The notes under the pieces: model-generated | Databases searched by the model: none | The model's input: only the letters and a program-made list of their open reading frames with translations | Told to the model about the DNA's origin: nothing | Shown here: positions 23,937 through 35,473 of the stretch, piece by piece | Layout: each line of letters opens with the position of its first letter | How positions within the stretch are numbered: the stretch's first letter is position 1 | Translations under genes and position numbers: made by a program | Assembly (NCBI GenBank): GCA_013365325.1 | Contig: JABVXV010000485.1 | Coordinates: forward strand, 1 to 35,473 | Length of the DNA stretch: 35,473 nucleotides | Direction of reading: 5' to 3' | From: Dipetalonema caudispina | Lineage: Eukaryota > Nematoda > Chromadorea > Rhabditida > Onchocercidae

Positions 23937-23968
23937 TTTTTTTTTTTTTTTTTTTTTTTTTTTCACAG
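23937..23968 (+). promoter_or_regulatory. candidate spliced-leader acceptor of the 24-kb gene
   Basis: 27 consecutive T followed by CACAG, with the AG at 23967-23968, only 26 nt before the ATG at 23995. A long U tract ending in CAG with no evident upstream exon is what an SL1 trans-splice acceptor looks like in nematodes. A cis acceptor for an unseen 5' exon cannot be excluded. Confidence 0.5.
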
Positions 23969-23994
23969 TGACAGAACTCAGATTTTGACGATTA

Positions 23995-24575
23995 ATGCAT
24001 CCCAATGTGAAATATTGGCCTATCGATATGCACAATTTCGAATGGGCCATCACTGATCGCCATTATTATACTATTTATTTGAAAGAACGAGGTGAAAGGA
24101 GGAAGAGGTCACACACACACACACACACATATGCATAATATACTATCCACCTACATACATACACACCGGTGCACAACTCACTTCAATCTTTTCATCCTAT
24201 TGATTTCATTCATCGTTTTCTACACTACCGAACTAGGCCATTTCATTTCTTTTCAATATCAACCTCGATTAACTCTATTATTTATTTGTTGTCATCACTT
24301 GTCATCATCCTAACATATATTTCATTTTTCTTCTAGAAGTTAGAAAGAAAAAAAAAAAAAAAAGAAAAGAAAGAAGGAAAGAAAAAACGATGAAAGAAAC
24401 TAGGTATGATTGGGTTTTAGTCTGGTATGAAAATCCTAATTTTGAATTTTACACTGATGATGATAATTTACGCCAATTAAAAATTGTAATGGGTTTTAGT
24501 TTATGGACACTAATTTAAATAATGATTGTAATCTTCGAAATTTTCAATTTCATGGAAAAAGAAGGAAGAAAAAAG

Positions 24576-24610
<35 letters not shown>

Positions 24611-25450
24611 CAACAATAACAATAAAATCCGATGAATTGATGGAAGAATTGTTGTAGATTTGTGCATGTTTACGAATAACGATATTTTGGAAGTATTTGA
24701 TAACGAATTGGGTTACTTTTTTTTTTTTACCGCATCTTTTTTGAAATGTTCATATACTACTAAAAAATTTATGAAATTGGATTATTACATTCAGAATTGT
24801 TATCGATTGATTTCTGGTAGAGATGCTTGCAACCTTTTTGATTATATTTTGGTAAGAGTGGAAATTTTTTGAGAATTAATTACCACTTTAATTGCTTTTA
24901 TCAAATTTTTTGTTCTTCACGATGATTCGAAATCTGTCAAAATCAATTTCGAATGAAGTTTCAGTAAGTGTAAGATGGATTGTCGTATCGGAATTTAATG
25001 ATTGATTGGATTAATTCGAAATTGATGATCTCAATCTTTTAAAATAAAATATTGAAAATTCAGTGAAGTCTTAATCGAAGTGTAAAATTTTGTACTGTCA
25101 TTTACCTGAAAAATAAAATTTTTGAGAGAGAAAATTTATAAAAATGCCACTTTTTCAAAAAAAAAAGGATTTGTTTTTCTGCAGTAACAATCGTTTTTCC
25201 ATAATGTTTCATTTTGAAATTATTACAGACAACAAGGAACAAAAAAAAAAAAAAAAAAAAAATAAGAAAAGTGAAATTATGTCTGAAATTTGAGGTACTT
25301 TTGGATTTATTATCCTTACAGAGTGACTCAATAATTTTCAAATATCAACCACTTGAATTTACACTAAAATTTGGAGATAATCGAGATAAGCACGAGTTCA
25401 TGACCTTTATTTCTGAAGTTGCAGACTCGATTAATCAGAATAACTCCTGA
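23995..25450 (+). CDS. hypothetical protein, four exons, about 193 aa, possible PH/EVH1-like C-terminus
   Basis: I do not recognise a named family. Proposed exons are 23995-24091, 24337-24498, 24658-24851 and 25322-25450; all junctions agree in phase and the last ends in TGA. Exon 1 encodes MHPNVKYWPIDMHNFEW and ends at CGAG|GTGAAA. Exon 2 follows TTTTTCTTCTAG, reads a Lys/Arg-rich run (aa 35-49), then MKETRYDWVLVWYENPNFEF. Exon 3 includes DILEVFDNEL and ends at a strong TTG|GTAAGA donor. Exon 4 encodes FTLKFGDNRDKHEF and a helix to SINQNNS. Alternating beta-rich segments followed by a final amphipathic helix resemble the end of PH/EVH1-type domains; that is inference. Weak points: the exon 2 donor (A|GTTTAT), the exon 3 acceptor (TTGTAG), and a 12-T run in exon 3. 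If the Lys/Arg run is untranslated, translation could start at 24390 (143 aa). Confidence 0.5.
24110..24129. repeat. (CA)n microsatellite in the first intron of the 24-kb gene
   Basis: Ten CA units just after the proposed exon 1 donor. If exon 1 is not spliced at 24091, this would be read as His-Thr repeats to a stop at 24138. Confidence 0.95.
24576..24609. repeat. 34-nt A homopolymer in an intron of the 24-kb gene
   Basis: Uninterrupted A run within a longer purine stretch, about 50 bp before the proposed exon 3 acceptor. Confidence 0.95.
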
Positions 25451-27500
25451 AATATCCCTCAACCGTTATGATGGTACAAATGTTTGTCGTTCCATCACCA
25501 TCACCTAATATTTATTATTCATGTTATTATTTCATAAATTTCGGTATTATGCGTTATTTTAGCATATGTAAAGAAAATTTTCCACCTTCAGGTTTTAAAA
25601 ATGTCTTTTTTCCTCGGCTCCCCGCCTGTTACTTTCCTTGTAATTGTTCCAGGAAAAAAAGCCTGTTAATTTATCAGCTGGGAAAGTACCTTAGATGTAT
25701 TATTTTCCACATGTTCTACATATGTTTCGAAAGTTTTCAAATTTAAAATTCAGACCATTCACTTTTTGCAAACGTTACATGTTCATTTTGATTACATATG
25801 TACAGTTCAACATTTTATTTTGCGTGAATTTCGCTTTTAAATTCTTCCTTAGTTAAGAATTTCATCGATGCTTTTCATGAATTTTTCTTTTCCTCACTTT
25901 TTTTTTCCTTTTTTTTTTCAATCTTATTCGAAGTAAAAGAGTAAAAGAACCGAATTCTACACGTTAGAATATGTCATAAATGCATTTAGTTCCTTCAACT
26001 TACTTAGGTTTTGATAACTAAAAAAAAAAACTCAAAAAAATTTATCCAGAAAAAACTGCAAAATTTTTTTGTTTTTTACTTTGCTATTATACTTCTACAC
26101 TATTACATTTTATCATTTTTTTATCACGCAAGAATCGTTGCCTACTTTTATAGCAATCAGAAGTTCACTTTTTTTTCGCTGTATTGCTTTTAGAAATCTC
26201 TTTGTCGGTGCCTTTTTTTTATGAGAAAGAGGAGAGAAGCAGATGTTTCCTCTTGGTTCCTCCTAAATTTCCACTCTATCAGTGTTTTAAATTTAAATTA
26301 GATTGAAAGTTACACAGGTAAATTGACAAAATTCATTTATATTCTTCATACGTGTTCAAACCTGTTCATTTTTTAAACCAGAAAATCCTCAAAATTAGTA
26401 TCGTTTTGCAGGTTGCCCACTCTACTCTCCATCACCAAGTAAACACAAATAACATTTTCAGAAAGACTTAAACTGGAATAATTCTGAAGATAGCGTAAAC
26501 TTATCATACCAATAATTGTTAATATATTATATGCTACAAAGTTTTTTAATAAAATCAATCGTTTTATTATTTATTCTTGAAAGTTTTTTCTTAACATTTA
26601 GTTTTAGTAACGGAATGTAAATTATAAAATTGAAAAATTGTGATATTAAAGAAGTTTAGATTAGTTTCATTAATTAATAAATTGAAAATTTATAGGTTTA
26701 TTGAGACATAAGGAAAAATATTATCCAAATTTTTTTTAGCATTTTAATAATATTGCCTTTAATGCAATGAATGATTTCTGAGCAATGCTAATGAAAATTT
26801 AAAAATTTACAAAGATGAATATCAATTGTTATCATTTTTCATTCACTGGGCTGACAGAACTGATAATGCTGTTATTTTGTTTCGCGCAGATATCAATAAA
26901 ACCTTTTATCAATTTAGTGCTTGTTTAAATAACTATTGCTTGTTATTTTAACCCAGACACTTAATTTAAAAAACTAAACTGATGAAAGACTGCTAGTCAC
27001 CACCCCCACAAAATTGGACAATATCGGGTATTGTGAAAGGGCGGAGATGAAGACCACTTGTTATCAATCACCAAATATGATTGATTCCGGTTTTTCCATT
27101 CTTCCCTCCTATACATCAAATGTCAAATTTACTGAACCGAACGGTTTTCTGTTATTGTCGAAATATTTTTTCTTTATGTCGTCTTTTCTGGTTTTTCATT
27201 TTCTTTACTTTTTCTTTTGTTCTTTGAGAGAGAAAACTTTTCATTAATTTACGAATAAATTGACGAATTAATTAACTATCCTTATCTTTTTATCAACCTG
27301 TTCATCATTCCAAATCTAGTTGTTTTTTTTTTTTTGTTTCATCAAATATTAAGATTTTAACGTCAAATGCGATGTTACCTATATCCAAGGATTTTAGGAT
27401 AGCATGGAAATAAACTTAATCATGATGTGTCTTTTACGATTAATGTTGAAATATATAATTCAAGCTGTGGAATGGATAGTGAATTAAGTGGAACGATTTA
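25451..27500. other. spacer, no gene supported
   Basis: A 92-codon open frame at 25468-25746 starts just after the preceding stop, but it has no splice or homology support and could arise by chance at this AT content. A GC-richer patch at 27000-27140 has an open frame (27014-27247) that runs into poly-Phe; no splice structure supports it. Confidence 0.4.
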
Positions 27501-27645
27501 ATGAAGCTTAATATCGTCGTTTTTCTTCCGGAAACCGGTACGCGGTTGTGCTCATCGTGTCACTCTACCATCATTTGCAATAAACACGCTACATTTCATG
27601 ATCAAATTGATATTGCTGTTTCAATGCTGTTGGACACTTTTTTAG
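27501..27645 (+). CDS. candidate first coding exon, possibly of the downstream RhoGEF
   Basis: From ATG, 48 codons read MKLNIVVFLPETGTRL, then a Cys/His-containing stretch (CSSCHSTIICNKHATFH) and SMLLDTFL. The exon ends TTTTTTAG|GTGAAA. The local GC content is clearly above the surrounding DNA. The donor leaves one base (phase 1), which is what the PDZ exon at 33644 needs; the join would give GCC (Ala). Without splicing the frame stops four codons later (52 aa in all). The same TTTTTTAG would also make a good acceptor, for a different exon starting at 27646. The link to the PDZ exon across 6 kb is inference. Confidence 0.35.
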
Positions 27646-27659
27646 GTGAAAATTCATGA

Positions 27660-30600
27660 GTTTTACTCAAATCAACTAATTCCTCCTATATTCAACTATT
27701 CCATACCTGTACTTGTTAATGATTTTAATTTGAAGTTAAAATTTTAATAAATCTGTTTATTTCGATTATCATAACAGTTAGTTAATGATACATTTATTTG
27801 CGATTGTTATTAATTTTTTTTTAATACCTCATTTGTCAAAGTCTTTTTATATAATTTCCAAAATAAGAAAGGAAGGAAACAAATGAAGTAAAATGGGAAA
27901 TGGTGGAAAATTAAAAATTATCAAAATGTTAAAATGTCAGTCCTTTTCTAATTTAATACAAAAGAAAAAAAAAAAAAAAACTAAAAACGAAAAAGATGTT
28001 ATATATTTTATTTCAACATAGAAAAGAAAAAAGAGGTATGATAAACAAAGTGCAAAAAGAAAATTGCAATTCATTTGTTTTATTTCCATAATTGTTGCAA
28101 AACAATAAATTAAAACATTTCGTTTTTTTTTCTTTTTTTTTTTTTTTTTCAAATTTATTGTTCGTGTTAGTTAGACTACTTCCATTTTTTTTGCTTTTCT
28201 TTTCAAGTGTATGTTTTTAAGGAAATTTTATATTTATCTTTTTGTTTATTTGTTTATTCATGCATTTTTCTCCAGTTCTTTGTTTACTTATCATCGCTGG
28301 ACGCACTCCTTGTATTGCACAATATTTGAAAATTTTTCATTGATCGATGAAATTTTTAGAGTTCGATAATTATTTGTATTAAACAAGAAAAAGAAAAAAA
28401 AAAACTTTCATTATCTGAGGAATCATGTAATGAACGAATCTTTACGTTCTGTTTTTTTTTTTTTTTTTTTTCTTTAATATTTTAACAATAGAATTGAAAT
28501 GTCAAATGATTTCATTGTCGTCAAATTTGGACAATTGAATTAATATATTAATTCTCTTATTTTTAACCACAGATAATTAAATTTTGCAAATGCAATGCAC
28601 TGCAAGTTACCCCTGTTATATACCCTTAAATTTTTACCCTTGTTTTTTTTTTTTCCTTATTTCTTAAGCTTTAAATAATAATAATCTGGATTCTTTAATT
28701 ATCGCAAGAAGTGTAAAATCAACATGAATTATTAGACAAAATGGTGAATTATTTGATATTTCGTAGCCATAAGCAAATTATGCATTTCTGAGTAACTAAA
28801 AATTGTTTTAGCTTCATAACAATGCTAGGCATCATCAAAAATTCATAATTCTTTCAAAACTTTTGCCTAAACTTGAATATTTTCCATTTATTTTTATATT
28901 CAAAGTATTATTATGACAAGCAGTACTTGTCTTTTTTTTTTTTTTTTTTTGTTTGAAATATAATTGTGATCGAGATTTCAAGAAGCAATAAATTCATTTG
29001 ATTAATAAACAAAATATTTGAGACGATTAAAAAAAATACATTCACAGGTGGTTATCTTCATTTTTATCATTTCCGCTTCAATCGGACAGCATCAAAACAA
29101 ATTTGATGTGATAAATTCCAGATCGGAATCTTAACGCAAACAAATCGTTATTATCAGTTTCTGTTGCACATTGATTTCAGAATAACTTTTTTTTTTAAAA
29201 AAATTATTATTTGCATTAACATTTGATTCATAGACAGATGCATTATTTGGAGAAAAAAAAATGAACATTTTTGGTAAATTGAACAATTATTTAATATTAT
29301 TAATATTTTCAAATAATTTTGACCTAAAAAGAAGCGTTATAATGGATATGATGATGAAATTTCTACAATTTATTCATATTTTCAATGTATTTATCCAAAT
29401 TTTTTATAGTATGTATTCCTGAAAGAATGATTTGGTGAAATTCAGTTAGATATATTTGGGTAAATTTTTTAAAAAAGAAATTGAAAACTATAAAATTTAA
29501 TTCATGCAAATCTTCAAATTTTCTTCTTCAATCAATTATATCAGGAAAAGAAACGAAACTGTTGATGTCATTAATTATTAGTTTAAGATAATTTGCTTAT
29601 TCTTTCAAAAAAATTCCTCCTTTTCTTCTCCTTTTACATATTTGATCTTTCTTTCCTCCCTTTTCTGAGTTAAAATGTCATTAGTTTTTCCTCTCCCTTT
29701 TTTTTTTCATTTAATTTACAAAGTTTAGTGTTCCTCATGCTAATTCCTACACGCATTCCTTTCTTTTTTCGTTTCGCTAAATCATATTTTTACATATTCT
29801 TTTTTTCCATTCCAATTAATCACCTAATCTTACTTTCCCATTTTTATCAACTCTAAACCAGAAAATCATCAGTTTTTTTTTCCCTCAATCCTCCGCATTA
29901 TTAAGCTTGGAAAAGCATGATAATATTATATTGTATTTAATTAGCAAAATGAGTGAATGAATTTTAGTTGGTATTGAATTCAAATTTGAATCATATGCAT
30001 GGAAAATTGTATAAATGAAATAGTTCCGATTTGATCAGGTTTAGTGCCGTATTAGGATATTGATGCCTGCTGTTTTCAATTTTTCTTGTCTCTGTTGATT
30101 AAGCATTTGCCACAGAAACAAACTTTAATCATTACTTTTCAGTTTTTTTCTTTTTTTAAGAGGTTAAAGTAAAAAAGGAATGAGATAATTTGAATTGGAA
30201 TCAAATGATTTTATCAAACTTCATTTAATAGATTAGCTCAATATGGTTAAATGAACTCCTTGCTGTAAAACTTTCAGAAATGTAGCTGCTTGCATCATTT
30301 CATGATTCTAGTAATGTTAATTTATTCATTAAATTCAGTACTCTTAAGTATCCCATTTATGTCTATTGCTAAGTAGCGATTGCCATTAAATGATTTAATG
30401 AAGTTTAGTTTAGCTTCACAGGATGTTTTCTTTTCAATTCACAAATTGAAAGAAATGAAACAAATCAATGCAATAATAGATTTAACTAATAAATTTAATT
30501 AATAAAAAATTTTTTCATACAAACAAACTTTAATTATTGTATGGGTTTGGATTTCTTTTTTATGAGCGAAAATAAGCAAGAAAAATAAATAAATAAATAA

Positions 30601-32879
30601 TCTGATAATAATAAGTGAAAAACTGATATACAGTTTTGACAATAAACAAACAAACAAATAATAAACATATTCAGTCAGTAACAATTAAATGAACAAATAA
30701 TGATCCAAATTATTGTAATGCTTGAAGTTTAATGATCTATTTTTTTTTCTTTTCTTTTTTTTTTATCCTGGTCCTATGGTTATTTAATGATTTGTGATTA
30801 TTTTATTTGATTGCATAGAATGCATTTGATGCTATCTGAATCGACCGCTAAAAGTATGAAATATAAAGAAAAAAGAAGAATAAAATTATGCTAATATATT
30901 TTTTGTGATTACGGTAGAAATGACAACATAGCTGCTTGATATAAAGCATTAAATTTTGAACCAGTTAAACTTTTTTGAATATCTACTGATAACATCATGT
31001 CTACGAATGATGCCGTTATGCGTTTTTTTTTTTTTTTTTTTACTTTCAAGAAATTTCTTATAACTTCACCCTGATACTATTCGAAGTAATCTTTTTCATT
31101 TCTTCTTCTCTTTCCCTTTTTTCAGGGAAAAAATAATGAAAAATTTACATCTGAATCCATTTAAAAAACAAAACAAAAGAAAAAAAGAGTTATATTCGAT
31201 TTAAAGGTGTATAATCTCTGGATATCATTACTTTTTCCCATAATTTCACATTATTCTCACTTTATGAGCGGCAATTATAATTTAATTAATTGTAATTATC
31301 TTGATAAGAATTTCCATTGATACTTCAAATGAGTTGCAAGATAATTCAAATTAACGTTTTATTAGCACATTCTATGATGCTGCTATGATTTGTCACGATT
31401 TGTGATCATCTAGAAATATCAAATTAATACTTTCATTCAGAAGGTAAGAGAAAAAATTTTAATTCTCGGGAATATTTTTAAATTCAGCTATGTACCAAGT
31501 TAGTGATGATCTAACTTAAAAGAGACCATTGTGCAATTGGTCACGGGTTTGGATACAGCATATATCGCGGAATTTATCACATGAATTAATTATTTTTCAT
31601 TTCTTCTCTCTTTTCAGTTTCGATTCATTTTGAAAAATGAGAAGGTCAAAATTGATTTTACATTATCGGTTTCATTTGTTGGAAAGATTTATAAATTTTT
31701 TTGTTAAAGTTTTCATTGTTATCTCCTTTTTTCTAACTTTCAAAAATTATTGGACACAGTCTTCTTTCTCTTTTTTTTAAGATGAATTTTAGAAATTGCC
31801 TAGGAAGCTCTTGTCAGGATAGTTGTAATAACACTTTTTTTTTTTTTTTGCTTCCGGGCTACAATTAGGGCACATATAAGTGAAATGAAAAACAAAAAAT
31901 TTGTCGCCTGGGATTTCATTATGGACATATTACAATGTCGTATCCCTCACATCCGTTTCAATTTGATGCTTTCAAATCATTGATTTCATTTTCAAAAGTT
32001 CGTTTCCATTTTTTGTTTATGTTATGTATTCAAATAAAACAGAAAAAAAAAAAGACATACCTCTCACATAACAAACTTCATTTTAATTTCATTTCTCATT
32101 TCTTTTCGTTGTTATCTCTTTAATGTTTGTTTATAATGTTGGTAGTATATGATAAATCGGTTCGCTTTGTAAACATTTTCCAGAATGTCATGTGAGGCTC
32201 ATTCGGAAGATTTTCAATTAAAAACAACTTTCCGGTATATTTGTGGGATGAATCAGCTAAATGCTTAAATTTTCTTTCTTGCAAAGTCGAATTTATACTA
32301 TTTCCTCTACAATTTCAATCTGATATGACGTGAACGAATTACTAATGCGAGTGAAATTTTGGAACAAAAGATAAAAATAGCTCACCTATTGAAAGAATTG
32401 TAATATTGAAAAAGTTTCTCGTTATCTTTTTTTTCTTTTCTTTTTCTTTAAATCAATATTTTAGGTAAATGTCATTAGCATCGATGAATTTGAATCAAAA
32501 TTCAAGTTTACTTGCATTTACAAATTATACTGATTAGTTTATTTGTTGAATATAATTAGCATACGTTAGTCATACGTTTATTATACGTTTGTCATGCATT
32601 TAACCAACATTGCATGATGAAAAATAGTACTGATTTTATTCCGAAACTTTTTACAGTTGTAGGATACAATAGAAGAGAATAATATATTAAGTGTAATAAT
32701 GAAGCAATTATGTTCAGAAAAATAAAAAGATGATCGGATGAAAGGATTAAAATTGTATGCGTTAACTTAAAAATATAAATCATTTTCTTGAAAACTTATT
32801 TCTTCTTTTGATAATAATATGAAGCTTTAAACATTCAGCCAGTAGGAATTTTTAATTTCCAATTTTCCTGAAACTTTTG

Positions 32880-32922
<43 letters not shown>

Positions 32923-33487
32923 TGCATCTTAGTTTGGTATTTTGGATTAAACATTAACGACCTTACTTGGATTTATTGGTAAGTTAGTAGCTTCCGGGAA
33001 ATCGTTCCCAATCATTTAAATCTATTTATTTCAGACTATTGTTTTCTCTTTTCTAACTTCACATTTTCATCTTCTATGCTTCGTAAATTTGCAACAAATG
33101 CAATGCTATCTTCTTTTTATAGCAAACACTACTGATATTTGTGTGTTCAAAAATTTACTTTACGCCAAATCAGTGTGTTAATTACGCGCTATTCTTTGAT
33201 TTAGATATGAATCAAAATTTCACTAAGTTTCTCAAAAAAATTTAATTCAAGAATTGAATCATATTGTTGTGTAAGAAAATTTTTCTATTTATAGTCACAA
33301 TTTCTAGATAAAGGAAAAAGTTAAATTATCCTTTTAAAATCATTCATTGATTGAAGACAACCGATGATAAAACTGCCATATATCATGCCGTGAAAGAAAA
33401 AGAAGTGTGCGATACAATTTACTGGGAATAATAAGTAGTTGAGAATATTGCCATCTGGTGATCTTTTACCATAATATATGCGCTGAT
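27660..33487. other. noncoding stretch, probably intron or 5' flank of the RhoGEF gene
   Basis: No exon was confirmed. Many poly-T runs of 15-20 nt occur (for example 28451-28470, 28932-28950, 31023-31040). A 32-codon open stretch follows a good acceptor at 28276 (ATTTTTCTCCAG), but it has no partner exon or homology. No RNA gene was recognised. Confidence 0.5.
32883..32917. repeat. (TA)n microsatellite
   Basis: About seventeen uninterrupted TA units, followed by TGTACATG. Confidence 0.95.
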
Positions 33488-33577
33488 GGTTGTTGTTGTT
33501 GTTGTTGTTGTTATTATTGTTGTTGTTGCTGTTATTGTTGTTGTTGTTGTTGTTATTGTTGTTGTTGTTACTGTTGT
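33488..33577. repeat. (GTT)n trinucleotide microsatellite upstream of the PDZ exon
   Basis: Interrupted GTT units with occasional ATT and GCT/ACT variants, ending about 65 bp before the PDZ exon acceptor. One frame reads as a poly-Cys run, which is a repeat artefact. Confidence 0.93.
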
Positions 33578-33643
33578 GTGCCGTTTATATTACATCATTT
33601 AAACCTTAATTTAAATATTTTAAAGTTAAAATTTAATTTTCAG

Positions 33644-33868
33644 CCCTGCAGTCGACAGTTCCATTAATACAACGCTGTGTGGTGGTCACCCGTCAGGTGG
33701 ATGGCTACGGCCTCACTGTAACAGGCGATCACCCGGTATTTGTTCATACTGTTAAACCCGATGGTGCTGCATTTCATGCTGGTGTTAGACAGGGTGACAA
33801 AATTTTAAAAGTTAATGGAATGCCTGTTACTGCTTCTAATCATCTCGAAGTGGTCCGAATGATTTCCG
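33644..33868 (+). CDS. rhgf-1: PDZ-domain exon of an ARHGEF11/12-type RhoGEF (partial gene)
   Basis: One internal exon lies between AATTTAATTTTCAG and TCCG|GTAAAT, phase 1 at both ends. It encodes about 75 residues covering most of a PDZ domain: the entry strand (LIQRCVVV), the GYGLTVTG carboxylate-binding loop, PVFVHTVKPDGAA, AGVRQGDKILKVNG, and SNHLEVVRMISG. This order and wording match the N-terminal PDZ domain of PDZ-RhoGEF/LARG far better than generic PDZ domains. In that family the PDZ binds C-termini of plexin-B-type receptors and recruits the Rho exchange factor to the membrane; RGS-like and DH-PH domains follow and would lie to the right of this window. The vertebrate domain continues with a YVALTV strand; I find no matching exon before the window ends. 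The alternative acceptor CTGCAG, 8 nt downstream, would change the phase. Confidence 0.85.

Positions 33869-35473
<1,605 letters not shown>

Noticed and set aside
25468..25746. 92-codon plus-strand ORF
   Set aside because: An open frame of this length is expected a few times by chance in a window this AT-rich; it shows no domain, signal or splice structure.
28277..28370. Open stretch after a good ATTTTTCTCCAG acceptor
   Set aside because: Two frames are partly open, the peptide is short, and no upstream exon or homology fixes the phase.
33458..33667. Open frame with a long poly-Cys run
   Set aside because: It is the (GTT)n microsatellite read in one frame; the real coding exon begins at 33644 in a different context.

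Overview
The window looks like nuclear DNA of a nematode, most likely a spirurid or filarial worm. It is very AT-rich and full of long A/T homopolymers. Coding exons are short, with mostly T-rich TTYAG-type splice acceptors, and intergenic spacers are long. No bacterial operon, CRISPR array, tRNA, rRNA or transposon could be recognised. Both window ends are (TTA)n microsatellite, so this may be a whole contig bounded by repeats.

The left quarter (2.6-9.2 kb, minus strand) carries one complete gene. I reconstruct an orthologue of TBC1D16, a Rab GTPase-activating protein, with 18 coding exons and 771 residues, joined in phase throughout. The human protein is about the same length, and similarity runs from the N-terminal block to the C-terminal tail. 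Its introns hold an 87-bp tandem repeat and a near-perfect 35-bp hairpin.

The right end (33.64-33.87 kb, plus strand) carries one PDZ-domain exon of a RhoGEF of the ARHGEF11/ARHGEF12 (PDZ-RhoGEF/LARG; C. elegans rhgf-1) family. The rest of that gene lies beyond the window. An exon-like ORF at 27.5 kb ends in a donor whose phase fits this PDZ exon and could be an upstream exon.

Two small gene models with no recognised family lie between. One is a two-exon minus-strand gene at 18.25-18.86 kb encoding about 109 residues, with an AATAAA signal just downstream. The other is a four-exon plus-strand gene at 24.0-25.45 kb encoding about 193 residues, with a good candidate spliced-leader acceptor just before its ATG. 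Its end looks like the last strand and helix of a PH/EVH1-like fold. If the 27.5-kb exon or a more distal exon belongs to the RhoGEF, these small genes lie upstream of it or inside its long first intron.

The remaining 20 kb or more appears noncoding: microsatellites, homopolymers, a 34-bp perfect palindrome, a cluster of three hairpins, a 29-bp minisatellite and one diverged direct repeat.
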